Shown: piece by piece, positions 18,970-25,966 of the stretch
Layout of the letters: the number at the start of each line of letters is the position of its first letter
Numbering within the stretch: the stretch's first letter is position 1
Assembly (NCBI GenBank): GCA_944323145.1
Contig: CALURJ010000011.1
Span: 1 to 64,000 of the forward strand
Length of the DNA: 64,000 nt
Direction: 5' to 3'
DNA from: Candidatus Gastranaerophilales bacterium
Lineage (GTDB): Bacteria; Cyanobacteriota; Vampirovibrionia; Gastranaerophilales; Gastranaerophilaceae
Position numbers and translations under genes: made by a program
The notes under the pieces: generated by a model
Databases searched by the model: none
Seen by the model: the letters and a program-made list of their open reading frames with translations, nothing else
Told to the model about the DNA's origin: nothing

Positions 18970-20244
18970 TTACAAAGATAAAGATTCAAATAATTTTTCA
19001 AATTCGGGGAATGATATATTTACCCATTCAAAACCGTTTATGGACAAAGGCTTTTCACAAATAAGCCCTGCAACAAATAAACTCATTGCAAGTCTGTGAT
19101 CGTGATATGTTTCAACCTCAACTCCGCCCTTTAAATTTGTCTTGCCGTTAATGATAAATCCGTCAGTAGTTTCTTCTATGTCAGCTCCTATTTTTTGTAA
19201 TTCGGTAACAACAGCTTTAATCCTGTCAGATTCTTTGTTGCGTAAATCCTGAGCATCTTTAATAATTGTCGTACCTTCCGCTTGGGTTGCAAGAACAGCT
19301 ATAACCGGCAGTTCATCAATAAGACGCGGAATAATATCTCCTTCAATTGTACATGCATTTAAAGAGGAATAAGATATTTGAATATCACCGACAACTTCTC
19401 CTGAAACTGTTCGTTTGTCAAGAATTTGGACATCCCCGCCCATTTTTTCAACAACTTCAAGAATACCTGTTCTTGTCGGGTTTAGACCTGTATTTTTCAG
19501 AATAATTTTTGAATTTGGAACAATTAAACCTGCAACAATAAAAAATGCAGCTGAAGATATATCTCCGCAAATTTCTATTGTGCGCGGTTCTAATTCAGAT
19601 TTTTTAACGGTAACTGTATTGTTATTAACAGAGATGTTTGCTCCCATATATTGGAGCATAATTTCCGTATGGTTGCGTGAAACATAGGGTTCTGTAAAGT
19701 TCGTTTTACCTTGGGCGTTTAGCCCTGCAAGCAAAATACAGGATTTGACCTGTGCGGATGCAAGTTTTGAAATATATTCAATACCATGCAAATTTTGTCC
19801 GCGGATATTCAACGGTGCTTTATAATCATTTGATTTAATCTCTGCTCCCATAAGAGAAAGCGGTTCAATTACACGTTTCATAGGTCTTTTGGAAAGACTT
19901 TCATCCCCGATAAGGGTAGAGTTAAAATTTTGTCCTGCAAGAATACCTGACATAAGTCGCATAGTGGTTCCGGAATTTCCGCAGTCAAGGTTTGATGAAG
20001 GTGCGGATAGTTTTCCTGTAGAATTAATTATCAATAGGTCATTTTTAAACTCTGCGTTAATCCCGAGTGTTTTACAAACGTTGAGCGAGGATAGCGGGTC
20101 CTGTCCTTTGGAAAAGTTTTTAATTATTGATTCCCCTTTAGCTAGCGAGGTAAACATTACGGCTCTGTGAGAAATAGATTTATCGGCGGGGATGTTAACT
20201 GAGCCTTTTAGCCCATTTTTGTTTTTATTGATAATTTTTTGCAT
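18970..20244 (-). CDS. aroA: 3-phosphoshikimate 1-carboxyvinyltransferase (EPSP synthase)
   Basis: 424 residues, normal length. It joins shikimate-3-phosphate and PEP in the sixth step of the shikimate pathway. The key residues are in place: K22/S23/R27 (ADKSISHR), N90-SGTT-R96, R120 (SKRPMKR), S163/Q165/K167 (SAQVK), D310/E311 (LIDELPV) and K337..R341 (KESDRI). It stands alone, not in an aro cluster. There is no Shine-Dalgarno. Instead TGG-TAAAAT ends 6 nt before the ATG, which suggests a leaderless transcript. Confidence 0.95.
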   Translation of the reverse strand: MQKIINKNKNGLKGSVNIPADKSISHRAVMFTSLAKGESIIKNFSKGQDPLSSLNVCKTLGINAEFKNDLLIINSTGKLSAPSSNLDCGNSGTTMRLMSGILAGQNFNSTLIGDESLSKRPMKRVIEPLSLMGAEIKSNDYKAPLNIRGQNLHGIEYISKLASAQVKSCILLAGLNAQGKTNFTEPYVSRNHTEIMLQYMGANISVNNNTVTVKKSELEPRTIEICGDISSAAFFIVAGLIVPNSKIILKNTGLNPTRTGILEVVEKMGGDVQILDKRTVSGEVVGDIQISYSSLNACTIEGDIIPRLIDELPVIAVLATQAEGTTIIKDAQDLRNKESDRIKAVVTELQKIGADIEETTDGFIINGKTNLKGGVEVETYHDHRLAMSLFVAGLICEKPLSINGFEWVNISFPEFEKLFESLSL

Positions 20245-20250
20245 AAAATA

Positions 20251-20259
20251 ATTTTACCA
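20251..20259 (-). promoter_or_regulatory. Extended -10 of aroA directly at the start codon
   Basis: On the minus strand, TGG-TAAAAT is followed by 6 nt and the aroA ATG. The expected transcription start falls on or next to the start codon. Confidence 0.5.
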
Positions 20260-20331
20260 TAAAATAAATGTTTGTGATAATATAAGAATACTCAGGTTGA
20301 AAACGATTTGAGCGAATAAACTAAAACCTAA

Positions 20332-20418
20332 AGAGGGGTGTCCGAGCGGTTTAAGGTGCAATCTTGGAAAGGTTGTGTGGGAGCAATTCCACCGTGGGTT
20401 CGAATCCCATCCCCTCTG
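20332..20418 (+). tRNA. tRNA-Ser (GGA)
   Basis: 87 nt with a long variable arm. The acceptor AGAGGGG pairs with CCCCTCT, and the discriminator G is usual for serine. The anticodon loop is TTGGAAA in a CAATC/GGTTG stem, with T loop TTCGAAT. Confidence 0.95.
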
Positions 20419-20452
20419 TTTTTTATTTTTTAACTTTGGAGTTTAAACAAAA

Positions 20453-20884
20453 ATGCTAATTAATGGACTAACACAGATAAGGTTTACGGGCTGGGAAGCT
20501 AATGATTTATTAAAAGGGAAACTTAATAATGAAAAAGAATTAAATGCGCTTTCTGATGAGGCAAAAGTTAGTCTTAGAACGTCTAAATCTAAAGAAAATA
20601 AATATTTGCCGGGGCATGATCTTTATATAACAACGGCATCTAAAAAAGTTGGCTTTTTTCATTATTATGCAACCGATTGTTTGATTACAACAAAAGAGAC
20701 TCCAAATGACGAGTTGTCTAAAAATATATTTGAATCTGCAGAAAAATCTATAGGTAAACTTTATGGGAAACTTGCACAGCTTAAAGTTATTGGAAATGAA
20801 GATGTAAATAACATTGCTCATAGTTCTGTAAGTAAAAAATCTAATAATTTCATTAAAAAACTTTTACAAATTTTCAGAAAATAA
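20453..20884 (+). CDS. Small hypothetical protein with N-terminal F-x-G motif
   Basis: 143 residues, hydrophilic, with no signal peptide or membrane helix. The N-terminus MLINGLTQIRFTG resembles those of three other unknown proteins in this window (Phe at 9-12 followed by x-Gly/Ala). A basic C-terminus (KKSNNFIKKLLQIFRK) could bind nucleic acid or membrane. TTTGGAG lies 12 nt upstream of the ATG. I do not recognise the family. Confidence 0.6.
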   Translation: MLINGLTQIRFTGWEANDLLKGKLNNEKELNALSDEAKVSLRTSKSKENKYLPGHDLYITTASKKVGFFHYYATDCLITTKETPNDELSKNIFESAEKSIGKLYGKLAQLKVIGNEDVNNIAHSSVSKKSNNFIKKLLQIFRK

Positions 20885-20945
20885 TAAGAGCAGATTGGAC
20901 TGAAAGCATAATCTACTCACTATTTATATTATTTGTATTTAAAAT

Positions 20946-21212
20946 TTAATCTACTCTGGTTAGATGTTTAATAGATGATTCTCTTGTGGTAAATTTTAAT
21001 TTATCAAACAATTTTTTCAAATTTTCATCAGGCACATATACATATAAAGAGCCGCCGCCGATTTGAAATTTTTTACTAATTTTTTCTGCCTCTGCAGGAA
21101 CTGTTGATTCTTTTATTGCTTTTTCGATAATATCACAAGCCGAGCTTGATGTTTTGGTATATTTAAAAATTGCTCCAAAGTTTGTGTTTGAATTAATATT
21201 GTTTACTCTCAT
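20946..21212 (-). CDS. Small hypothetical protein with N-terminal F-G-A motif
   Basis: 88 residues. The N-terminus MRVNNINSNTNFGA shares the Asn-rich lead and F12-x-Ala pattern with other genes here. The rest (FQIGGGSLYVYVPDENLKKLF) is a small alpha/beta sequence with no catalytic motif I can name. AAGGAGG lies 6 nt upstream of the ATG, so translation is well supported. It converges on the previous gene. Confidence 0.6.
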   Translation of the reverse strand: MRVNNINSNTNFGAIFKYTKTSSSACDIIEKAIKESTVPAEAEKISKKFQIGGGSLYVYVPDENLKKLFDKLKFTTRESSIKHLTRVD

Positions 21213-21386
21213 TATGCCTCCTTAATTAACTTTAAAATAAATTTTTCCTGCTTTATTGAGGTATTACTCTTTTATAAAGAATAACATATATTTTTTTGCT
21301 ATTTAGATGTATATAATTTTATATTTATTTACAATTTCATTTCACCCAGAATAAACTTAAAAAAAATTTTTATATATAATTATTTT

Positions 21387-21914
21387 GTGGATTATATTTT
21401 TACGGAAAGTTCTAGACTTATTTTTAGAAGGATGTCAGAGGCTGATTTTTCAGATGTCGCAGAAATGCTTAAAAATCCAAACGTTATGTATGCATGGGAA
21501 TATGTATTTGACGATGTTGATGTATTGGGCTGGATAAAGAAAAACAGAGAATATTACAAAAAATATGGTTTAGGTTATTTTCTGGCGGTTGATAAAACTT
21601 TAAATGAAGTTGTCGGACAGATTGCGCTGATGCCTGATATTATAGATGGTGTTGAATATTATGAAATAGGTTATATTCTAAAAGAAAAATTCCGGCACTT
21701 GGGGTATGCTTTGGAAGGTGCAGAGGCGATGATAAATTATGCATTTAACAAGTTAAAAATAAAAAATGTAATATTTGAAATTCGTTCTGAAAATATTCCG
21801 TCAAGAAAAGTTGCCGAAAAATGCGGGGCTGTTGTAACAGGTGAATTTGTCAAAAATGTACGCGGGAAAGATATGAAACATTTGATTTATACACTTAATA
21901 ATGATAACATTTAA
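21387..21914 (+). CDS. GNAT acetyltransferase, RimJ/RimL type
   Basis: 175 residues. ESSRLIFRRMSEADF is the usual first strand of the Acetyltransf_3 group, so the GTG at 21387 is the right start. IGYILKEKFRHLGYALEGAEAMINYAF is the acetyl-CoA-binding loop and helix, and RSENIPSRKVAEKCGAV the C-terminal motif. Family members acetylate ribosomal-protein N-termini, aminoglycosides or small amines; the substrate is unknown. TATAAT (21375-21380) ends 6 nt before the GTG and no Shine-Dalgarno is present. The next gene follows 5 nt after the stop. Confidence 0.85.
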   Translation: MDYIFTESSRLIFRRMSEADFSDVAEMLKNPNVMYAWEYVFDDVDVLGWIKKNREYYKKYGLGYFLAVDKTLNEVVGQIALMPDIIDGVEYYEIGYILKEKFRHLGYALEGAEAMINYAFNKLKIKNVIFEIRSENIPSRKVAEKCGAVVTGEFVKNVRGKDMKHLIYTLNNDNI

Positions 21915-21919
21915 AAATT

Positions 21920-22879
21920 ATGAAAAGTAAAATTGATAATTATTTGAAAACAAGAGGATTATTTTTCTTTATAGTTTTTATATTTTTCAACATAGCAGGG
22001 TTGCTGCCATTAGAAAATATTGCTATTGACATATTTTCTCATTTTAAATTTCAATATATTCTTATAAATATCTTTTTTTTATTTCTGTTTGTTTACTTAT
22101 CATTTCAAAACCGTAAGTTTTTAATATGCTCATTTGTATCTTTAATCTTAATTTGTTTTAATTTTGCTGCTGTTACAGTGTATTTAGGGAAATCCGGGGT
22201 TGTGAAATTTGACAATGCAATAAAACTAGCACTTTTTAATGTATTAACTAAAAATAATAAATATAATCAATTAAAACTTATGATAAATGAACAAAATCCT
22301 GATATTATCATATTACAGGAAGTTGATGATGTTTGGCTTGAAAATATAAGAGAATTAAAAAAAGACTATCCTTATTTTTTAGAGTATCCGAGATTGGATA
22401 ACTTTGGTATTGCATTGTATTCTAAATTCCCTATTATAAATTCTAAGATTGAAACATGGACGGATTATGAAGTCCCTGTTATAACTGCAGAAATAAAGTC
22501 AAATGGTAATATTTTAAAAATTTATGGCGTACATACTCTTCCGCCTACCGGTAATGAATATTTCAGGGTTAGAAATGAAATGCTTTCAAAAATAAATGAG
22601 ATTTTTTCTGATAGCAAACATCCGCTGATAATTGCCGGAGATTTAAACACTTCAGTGTATTCAATTTCCTACAAAAAGTATATAAAATCTTCAAATCTGA
22701 AAGATGCACAAATTTTGGCAAAGACTTTAAAAGGCACCTGGAACGCAAAACATTTTCCGTTTATGAGGATTTCTCTTGAGCATGTTTTCATCTCGCCGGA
22801 GATAAAAGTACAGTCTTTTGATATTGGTAAAAATTTTGGAAGCGACCATCTGCCGGTATTTGTGGACTTATCTTTTTAA
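21920..22879 (+). CDS. Membrane-anchored endonuclease/exonuclease/phosphatase-family protein
   Basis: 319 residues. Three N-terminal membrane helices (about 12-35, 47-65, 68-92) are followed by an EEP catalytic domain: LFNVL, ILQEVDD with the metal-ligand Glu, YGVHTLPP, IAGDLNT, and the terminal GSDHLPV with the catalytic Asp-His. This matches YafD/VanJ-like membrane EEP proteins, which act on lipid or cell-wall phosphate esters rather than DNA. The gene follows the acetyltransferase by 5 nt, so they likely form an operon. The exact substrate is unknown. Confidence 0.85.
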   Translation: MKSKIDNYLKTRGLFFFIVFIFFNIAGLLPLENIAIDIFSHFKFQYILINIFFLFLFVYLSFQNRKFLICSFVSLILICFNFAAVTVYLGKSGVVKFDNAIKLALFNVLTKNNKYNQLKLMINEQNPDIIILQEVDDVWLENIRELKKDYPYFLEYPRLDNFGIALYSKFPIINSKIETWTDYEVPVITAEIKSNGNILKIYGVHTLPPTGNEYFRVRNEMLSKINEIFSDSKHPLIIAGDLNTSVYSISYKKYIKSSNLKDAQILAKTLKGTWNAKHFPFMRISLEHVFISPEIKVQSFDIGKNFGSDHLPVFVDLSF

Positions 22880-22891
22880 GATGTATTGAGG

Positions 22892-23288
22892 CTATTTCTT
22901 TACAACAACATCTTTATACATATTATTGTGCGGTGCATTATTGTTGAGCTTTATTATCTTTCTCAGAGCAAATTTCAACGGATTAGATTCTTTGTTTGTT
23001 TCATACGTTGTAACTTTGGACAAAACAAAATCATCTTTATTTTCCGCAATTAATACATTTTTTTTTCGGAACAAACCTTGAAAAGCTGACTCCGCATTTA
23101 CCATTTTCTTTGTAAATGTCTACTCTTAAACGTGTCGTAAGATATGCTTTATCAATATTTTTTCTAGCAGTATTAAGTTTGTCAAATTTACCGTGATCTA
23201 CAGCATACTGTGCAATCATTTTTAATGATTCACTGTGTAAGAATTTTGCCTGAAATGTCTGTTGTGACGGATTATTTTGTATTTTCAT
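22892..23288 (-). pseudogene. Small F-x-A-motif protein split by a frameshift at an A9 tract
   Basis: Two overlapping minus-strand frames, 23288-23037 and a downstream frame ending at 22892, fit one protein if the run of nine A (plus-strand T run, 23058-23066) is read as eight. The result is 131 residues: MKIQNNPSQQTFQA at the start (the F-x-Ala motif), then ..RFVPKKKNVLIAENKDDFVLSKV.. across the tract. As read, the first frame ends soon after the tract in KKKCINCGK. Possible causes are a true mutation, slippage-based expression control, or a base-calling error in the homopolymer. The function of the full protein is unknown. Confidence 0.55.
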
Positions 23289-23358
23289 ATTTTTTATAAA
23301 AACTGTGAAATAATTTCTTTGCTGATTTCTTTTAAATAAATTTGATTAATACATTAAA

Positions 23359-24162
23359 TTACCAAGAGTAATCCTTTTTTATTTGCCAGCTATCATGCAT
23401 AATAAGCGCTGCACAATATTCCCCCGTATCTTTACAATTTTCTAGCAACAAAGCTCTTTCTGTGCCGTTTCCAAGAGGCGTAATATTGTGCTTTTCAAGA
23501 TTAATTATGTATCTAAAAACGTCCTTTCCTAAAGTATTAGGATTTTTAGATCCGTTTATATCAAATATTAAATGTTGTACTCCTGATACATGATAAACAC
23601 CATCTGTTGCAGTTCCAAAGTTTAAAAGAACAAAAGTTCCGTCATTTAAATAGAACGAAGTTCTACGGCTTGGCATTACATGGCTATATGTCCATGGCTG
23701 TCCATTATTATATTTCCAAGGTCCGTTGCTGTCATAGCCGCATTTAGAATCTGTGCAAACCTTACTAATTTTTAAAAACGGTTTCCAATAAGTATTGAAA
23801 TATTTAGAGTTTGTTTCTTCATTCAATGGTATATCTGTACTTATCCATTCTTCAGCTGAACCATTTATGCTTTCTGACTGGATGAGTGCCTGTGAAAAAA
23901 CTGAATAAACTTTTTTTAACCTGCTTACTGTAACTGTTTTTTGATGTTGTACTATTAATGCAGGTAATGTTATTGCAGCAATAACTCCTATTATCCCGAG
24001 TGTAATTAAAACTTCTGCGAGAGTGAAAGCGAATTGGCAACTTTTAAAATGCTGTTTTGTTCCGTAAATATCAAGTGTTTTAATATTTCTGTAAAGCAAA
24101 AAACTTAAAAAGTCAGTCCAACCTACCTTCTCGGGGGGGGGATTCAACTTTATATCTTCCAT
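23359..24162 (-). CDS. Prepilin/pseudopilin-like protein with unusually long leader and in-frame C9 tract
   Basis: 267 residues. The class III prepilin signature FAFTLAEVLITLGIIGVIAA begins near residue 45, and cleavage by a prepilin peptidase would precede the Phe. The leader is about 45 residues instead of 6-10. It carries a CCC-CCC-CCC run encoding PPP at residues 8-10 that keeps the current frame open. Cys pairs (VCTDSKC, ENCKDTGEYC) may form disulphides. The motif FDINGSKNPNTLGKDVF recurs in two other proteins of this window. GGAG precedes the ATG at 24162, and no closer in-frame Met exists before the prepilin motif. TTGACA-17-GATAAT lies upstream. One base gained or lost in the tract would switch it off. 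Confidence 0.8.
   Translation of the reverse strand: MEDIKLNPPPEKVGWTDFLSFLLYRNIKTLDIYGTKQHFKSCQFAFTLAEVLITLGIIGVIAAITLPALIVQHQKTVTVSRLKKVYSVFSQALIQSESINGSAEEWISTDIPLNEETNSKYFNTYWKPFLKISKVCTDSKCGYDSNGPWKYNNGQPWTYSHVMPSRRTSFYLNDGTFVLLNFGTATDGVYHVSGVQHLIFDINGSKNPNTLGKDVFRYIINLEKHNITPLGNGTERALLLENCKDTGEYCAALIMHDSWQIKKDYSW
24133..24141. repeat. Homopolymer G9 (C9 on coding strand)
   Basis: Nine G on the plus strand, codons 8-10 of the minus-strand prepilin gene. Such a run is far from expectation in this AT-rich DNA. It is currently in frame. Confidence 0.8.
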
Positions 24163-24194
24163 AATAAATCTCCTATTTTGTTAAATTTAGTTTT

Positions 24195-24223
24195 ATTATC
24201 AGCTATCTTTTAATATTTGTCAA
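24195..24223 (-). promoter_or_regulatory. Promoter of the minus-strand prepilin gene
   Basis: On the minus strand TTGACA, 17-bp spacer, GATAAT. The expected start near 24188 gives a 26-nt leader with GGAG before the ATG. Confidence 0.7.
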
Positions 24224-24297
24224 CTTAAAGTACATAATATTAATTTTATTGTTTAATTCGTAATTTTGTAGTATTTTTTAATAAAATTGTAAATAAT

Positions 24298-24326
24298 TTG
24301 TAAACAGTATAGAGTTATATTATAAT
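24298..24326 (+). promoter_or_regulatory. Promoter of the plus-strand prepilin locus
   Basis: TTGTAA (24298-24303), 17-bp spacer, TATAAT (24321-24326). It is followed at 24343-24350 by the strong ribosome site GAGGAGGT for the short ORF at 24358. Confidence 0.65.
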
Positions 24327-24357
24327 ATTCGGGTATTACAAATGAGGAGGTAAAAAT

Positions 24358-24405
24358 ATGGAAAAATTAAGATTTAGCGTATTTTCGGGGGGGGGGCAAA
24401 TTTAA
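24358..24405 (+). CDS. 15-residue ORF ending in a G10 tract (out-of-phase start of the prepilin gene)
   Basis: Behind GAGGAGGTAAAAAT the ATG at 24358 opens MEKLRFSVFSGGGQI and stops at 24403-24405. With one more G (or two fewer) in the tract at 24387-24396, this frame runs without a stop through 24397-24491 into the prepilin ATG at 24492, giving a protein with a leader of about 50 residues like that of the divergent neighbour. It is therefore probably the OFF state of an N-terminal extension rather than an independent peptide. Confidence 0.55.
   Translation: MEKLRFSVFSGGGQI
24387..24396. repeat. Homopolymer G10
   Basis: Ten G directly after codon 9 of the short ORF. It mirrors the G9 run 250 bp away in the divergent gene. 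Confidence 0.8.
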
Positions 24406-24491
24406 GCTTCTTACAAGCATTTCGGGATTGTCAAAAAAATAAAACCTGCTATAATAGTTATGTGTCACATCAACATTATAGAAAGGGTTAT

Positions 24492-25283
24492 ATGAAAAAA
24501 CAAGCATTCACCTTAGCAGAGGTATTAATCACCCTCGGCATAATCGGAGTTGTTGCAGCTATGACAATGCCTACATTGATAGCAAATCATCAAAAACAGG
24601 TTTATGTCGCTGGATTGAAAAAAGGTATGAGCACCATATCAAATATGTTTCAGAAAATGATAGCAGATGAGGAGGCGTCTGATATTCTTTCAACAAGTTT
24701 ATTCGGCGGAATATGCATAAATCCTGATACTCAAGGTGGGATGTATCAAATACCTGCCGGTTGTGAGGATTATTATGGCAATCCTTCTTATTTTGAAAAA
24801 ATTATCCCTCAATATATGAAAGTTGTTAAAACTTGTACAGGCTCTGAATGCGATTCCATTGTTTATAAAAGTTCGGAACTTGAAAATTGTGATAACGGAG
24901 GCAGTTCATGCTCTTTGAAATCGTATGGTAATACTAGTGTTGCAAATATAATGTACGCTATTAATAGCTCAAGTTTGCGCGGGTTTTATACTGCAGACGG
25001 CATGATATATTATTTAGCTTATGGTGGTTGGGTTACCCAAGGCAGTGCGGCAGCTGCAATTAATGTCGCTATAGATGTTAACGGTGAAAAAGGACCTAAC
25101 ACGCAAGGTCGTGACTTGTTTGCCTTCTCTTATTGTGCAGGTTTAAAGGGTAAAATAATGCCATTGATTTATGGTGACGCTCCGTGCGTTTCTTCAGTTA
25201 CAGGTAAGCAGTGGGATTCTGCTAGATTAAATAAATATCCTATTTATCACCTTATGCAAAACGGATATAAAATGGACTATTAA
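24492..25283 (+). CDS. Prepilin/pseudopilin-like protein
   Basis: 263 residues from the ATG at 24492 (AAAGGG upstream). An in-frame GTG at 24462 adds ten residues. MKKQAFTLAEVLITLGIIGV is a classical type IV prepilin start with a five-residue leader. The mature protein has one N-terminal hydrophobic helix, several Cys (including CTGSEC, CDNGGSSC) and the motif IDVNGEKGPNTQGRDLF shared with two other proteins here. It is probably a minor pilin or pseudopilin; the assembly ATPase and peptidase lie outside the window. The upstream short ORF would be fused to it if the G10 tract changed length. The stop overlaps the next ATG by one base. Confidence 0.85.
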   Translation: MKKQAFTLAEVLITLGIIGVVAAMTMPTLIANHQKQVYVAGLKKGMSTISNMFQKMIADEEASDILSTSLFGGICINPDTQGGMYQIPAGCEDYYGNPSYFEKIIPQYMKVVKTCTGSECDSIVYKSSELENCDNGGSSCSLKSYGNTSVANIMYAINSSSLRGFYTADGMIYYLAYGGWVTQGSAAAAINVAIDVNGEKGPNTQGRDLFAFSYCAGLKGKIMPLIYGDAPCVSSVTGKQWDSARLNKYPIYHLMQNGYKMDY

Positions 25284-25966
25284 TGACAGAGATTAGCGTT
25301 GTAATACCTTGTTATAACGAGGAAGCAAATATTCATACATGTATCTCAAAGGCTTTTAAAGCCTTTGAGATACTTAATATAACTGGAGAGGTTATTGTTG
25401 TTGACAACAATTCTTCCGATAAAACAGCTCAAGTTGCAGCAAGTTCGGGAGCTAAAGTTGTTTTTTGCCCTGAAAAAGGTTATGGAAATGCTTTAAGATG
25501 CGGGTTTGCAAATGCTGACGGAAAATATATTGTTATGGGCGATGGCGATGACAGTTATGATTTTAGCGTAATTCCTGAGTTTTATAAGGAGATTAAAGAT
25601 TGTGATATGGTTACCGGAACAAGATTAAAAGGCGTAATTCACAAAGGTGCAATGCCGCCTTTGCACAGATATATCGGAACCCCTGTACTTACGTTTATTA
25701 TGAATACACTCTATGGAACAAAAATTTCGGATTCTCAATGCGGTATGAGAATGTTAAGGAGAGAATGCATCAATAATATCCAATTTATAACTACCGGAAT
25801 GGAATTTGCCTCAGAACTTTTTGTCTGTTTTGCTAAAAAGAATTATACTATTAAGGAAATTCCTATTCATCTTTATGCAGTTAACAACCGTAAATCCAAG
25901 CTTAATCCGTTACGTGACGGTTTCAGGCACCTGTGTTATATGATATTAGCTTTACATAACAAATAA
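25283..25966 (+). CDS. Family 2 glycosyltransferase, polyprenyl-phosphate sugar synthase type
   Basis: 227 residues. The start EISVVIPCYNEEANI, then VVDNNSSDKT and MGDGDDSYDF, are the nucleotide and metal-binding motifs of GT2 enzymes. DSQCGMRMLRRE is typical of the dolichyl/undecaprenyl-phosphate mannose or glucose synthase group. There are no membrane helices, so it acts at the inner face of the membrane. It likely makes a lipid-linked sugar for the multi-pass membrane protein encoded convergently next to it (3' ends overlap by 31 bp). The start overlaps the prepilin stop (TAATG). A 33-bp palindrome lies within codons 20-30. Confidence 0.85.
   Translation: MTEISVVIPCYNEEANIHTCISKAFKAFEILNITGEVIVVDNNSSDKTAQVAASSGAKVVFCPEKGYGNALRCGFANADGKYIVMGDGDDSYDFSVIPEFYKEIKDCDMVTGTRLKGVIHKGAMPPLHRYIGTPVLTFIMNTLYGTKISDSQCGMRMLRRECINNIQFITTGMEFASELFVCFAKKNYTIKEIPIHLYAVNNRKSKLNPLRDGFRHLCYMILALHNK
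25341..25373. repeat. 33-bp perfect palindrome inside the glycosyltransferase gene
   Basis: Arms of 16 bp (GTATCTCAAAGGCTTT and its exact complement) flank a single central base. It encodes the segment around ISKAFKAFEIL. This is much longer than expected by chance. Confidence 0.85.
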
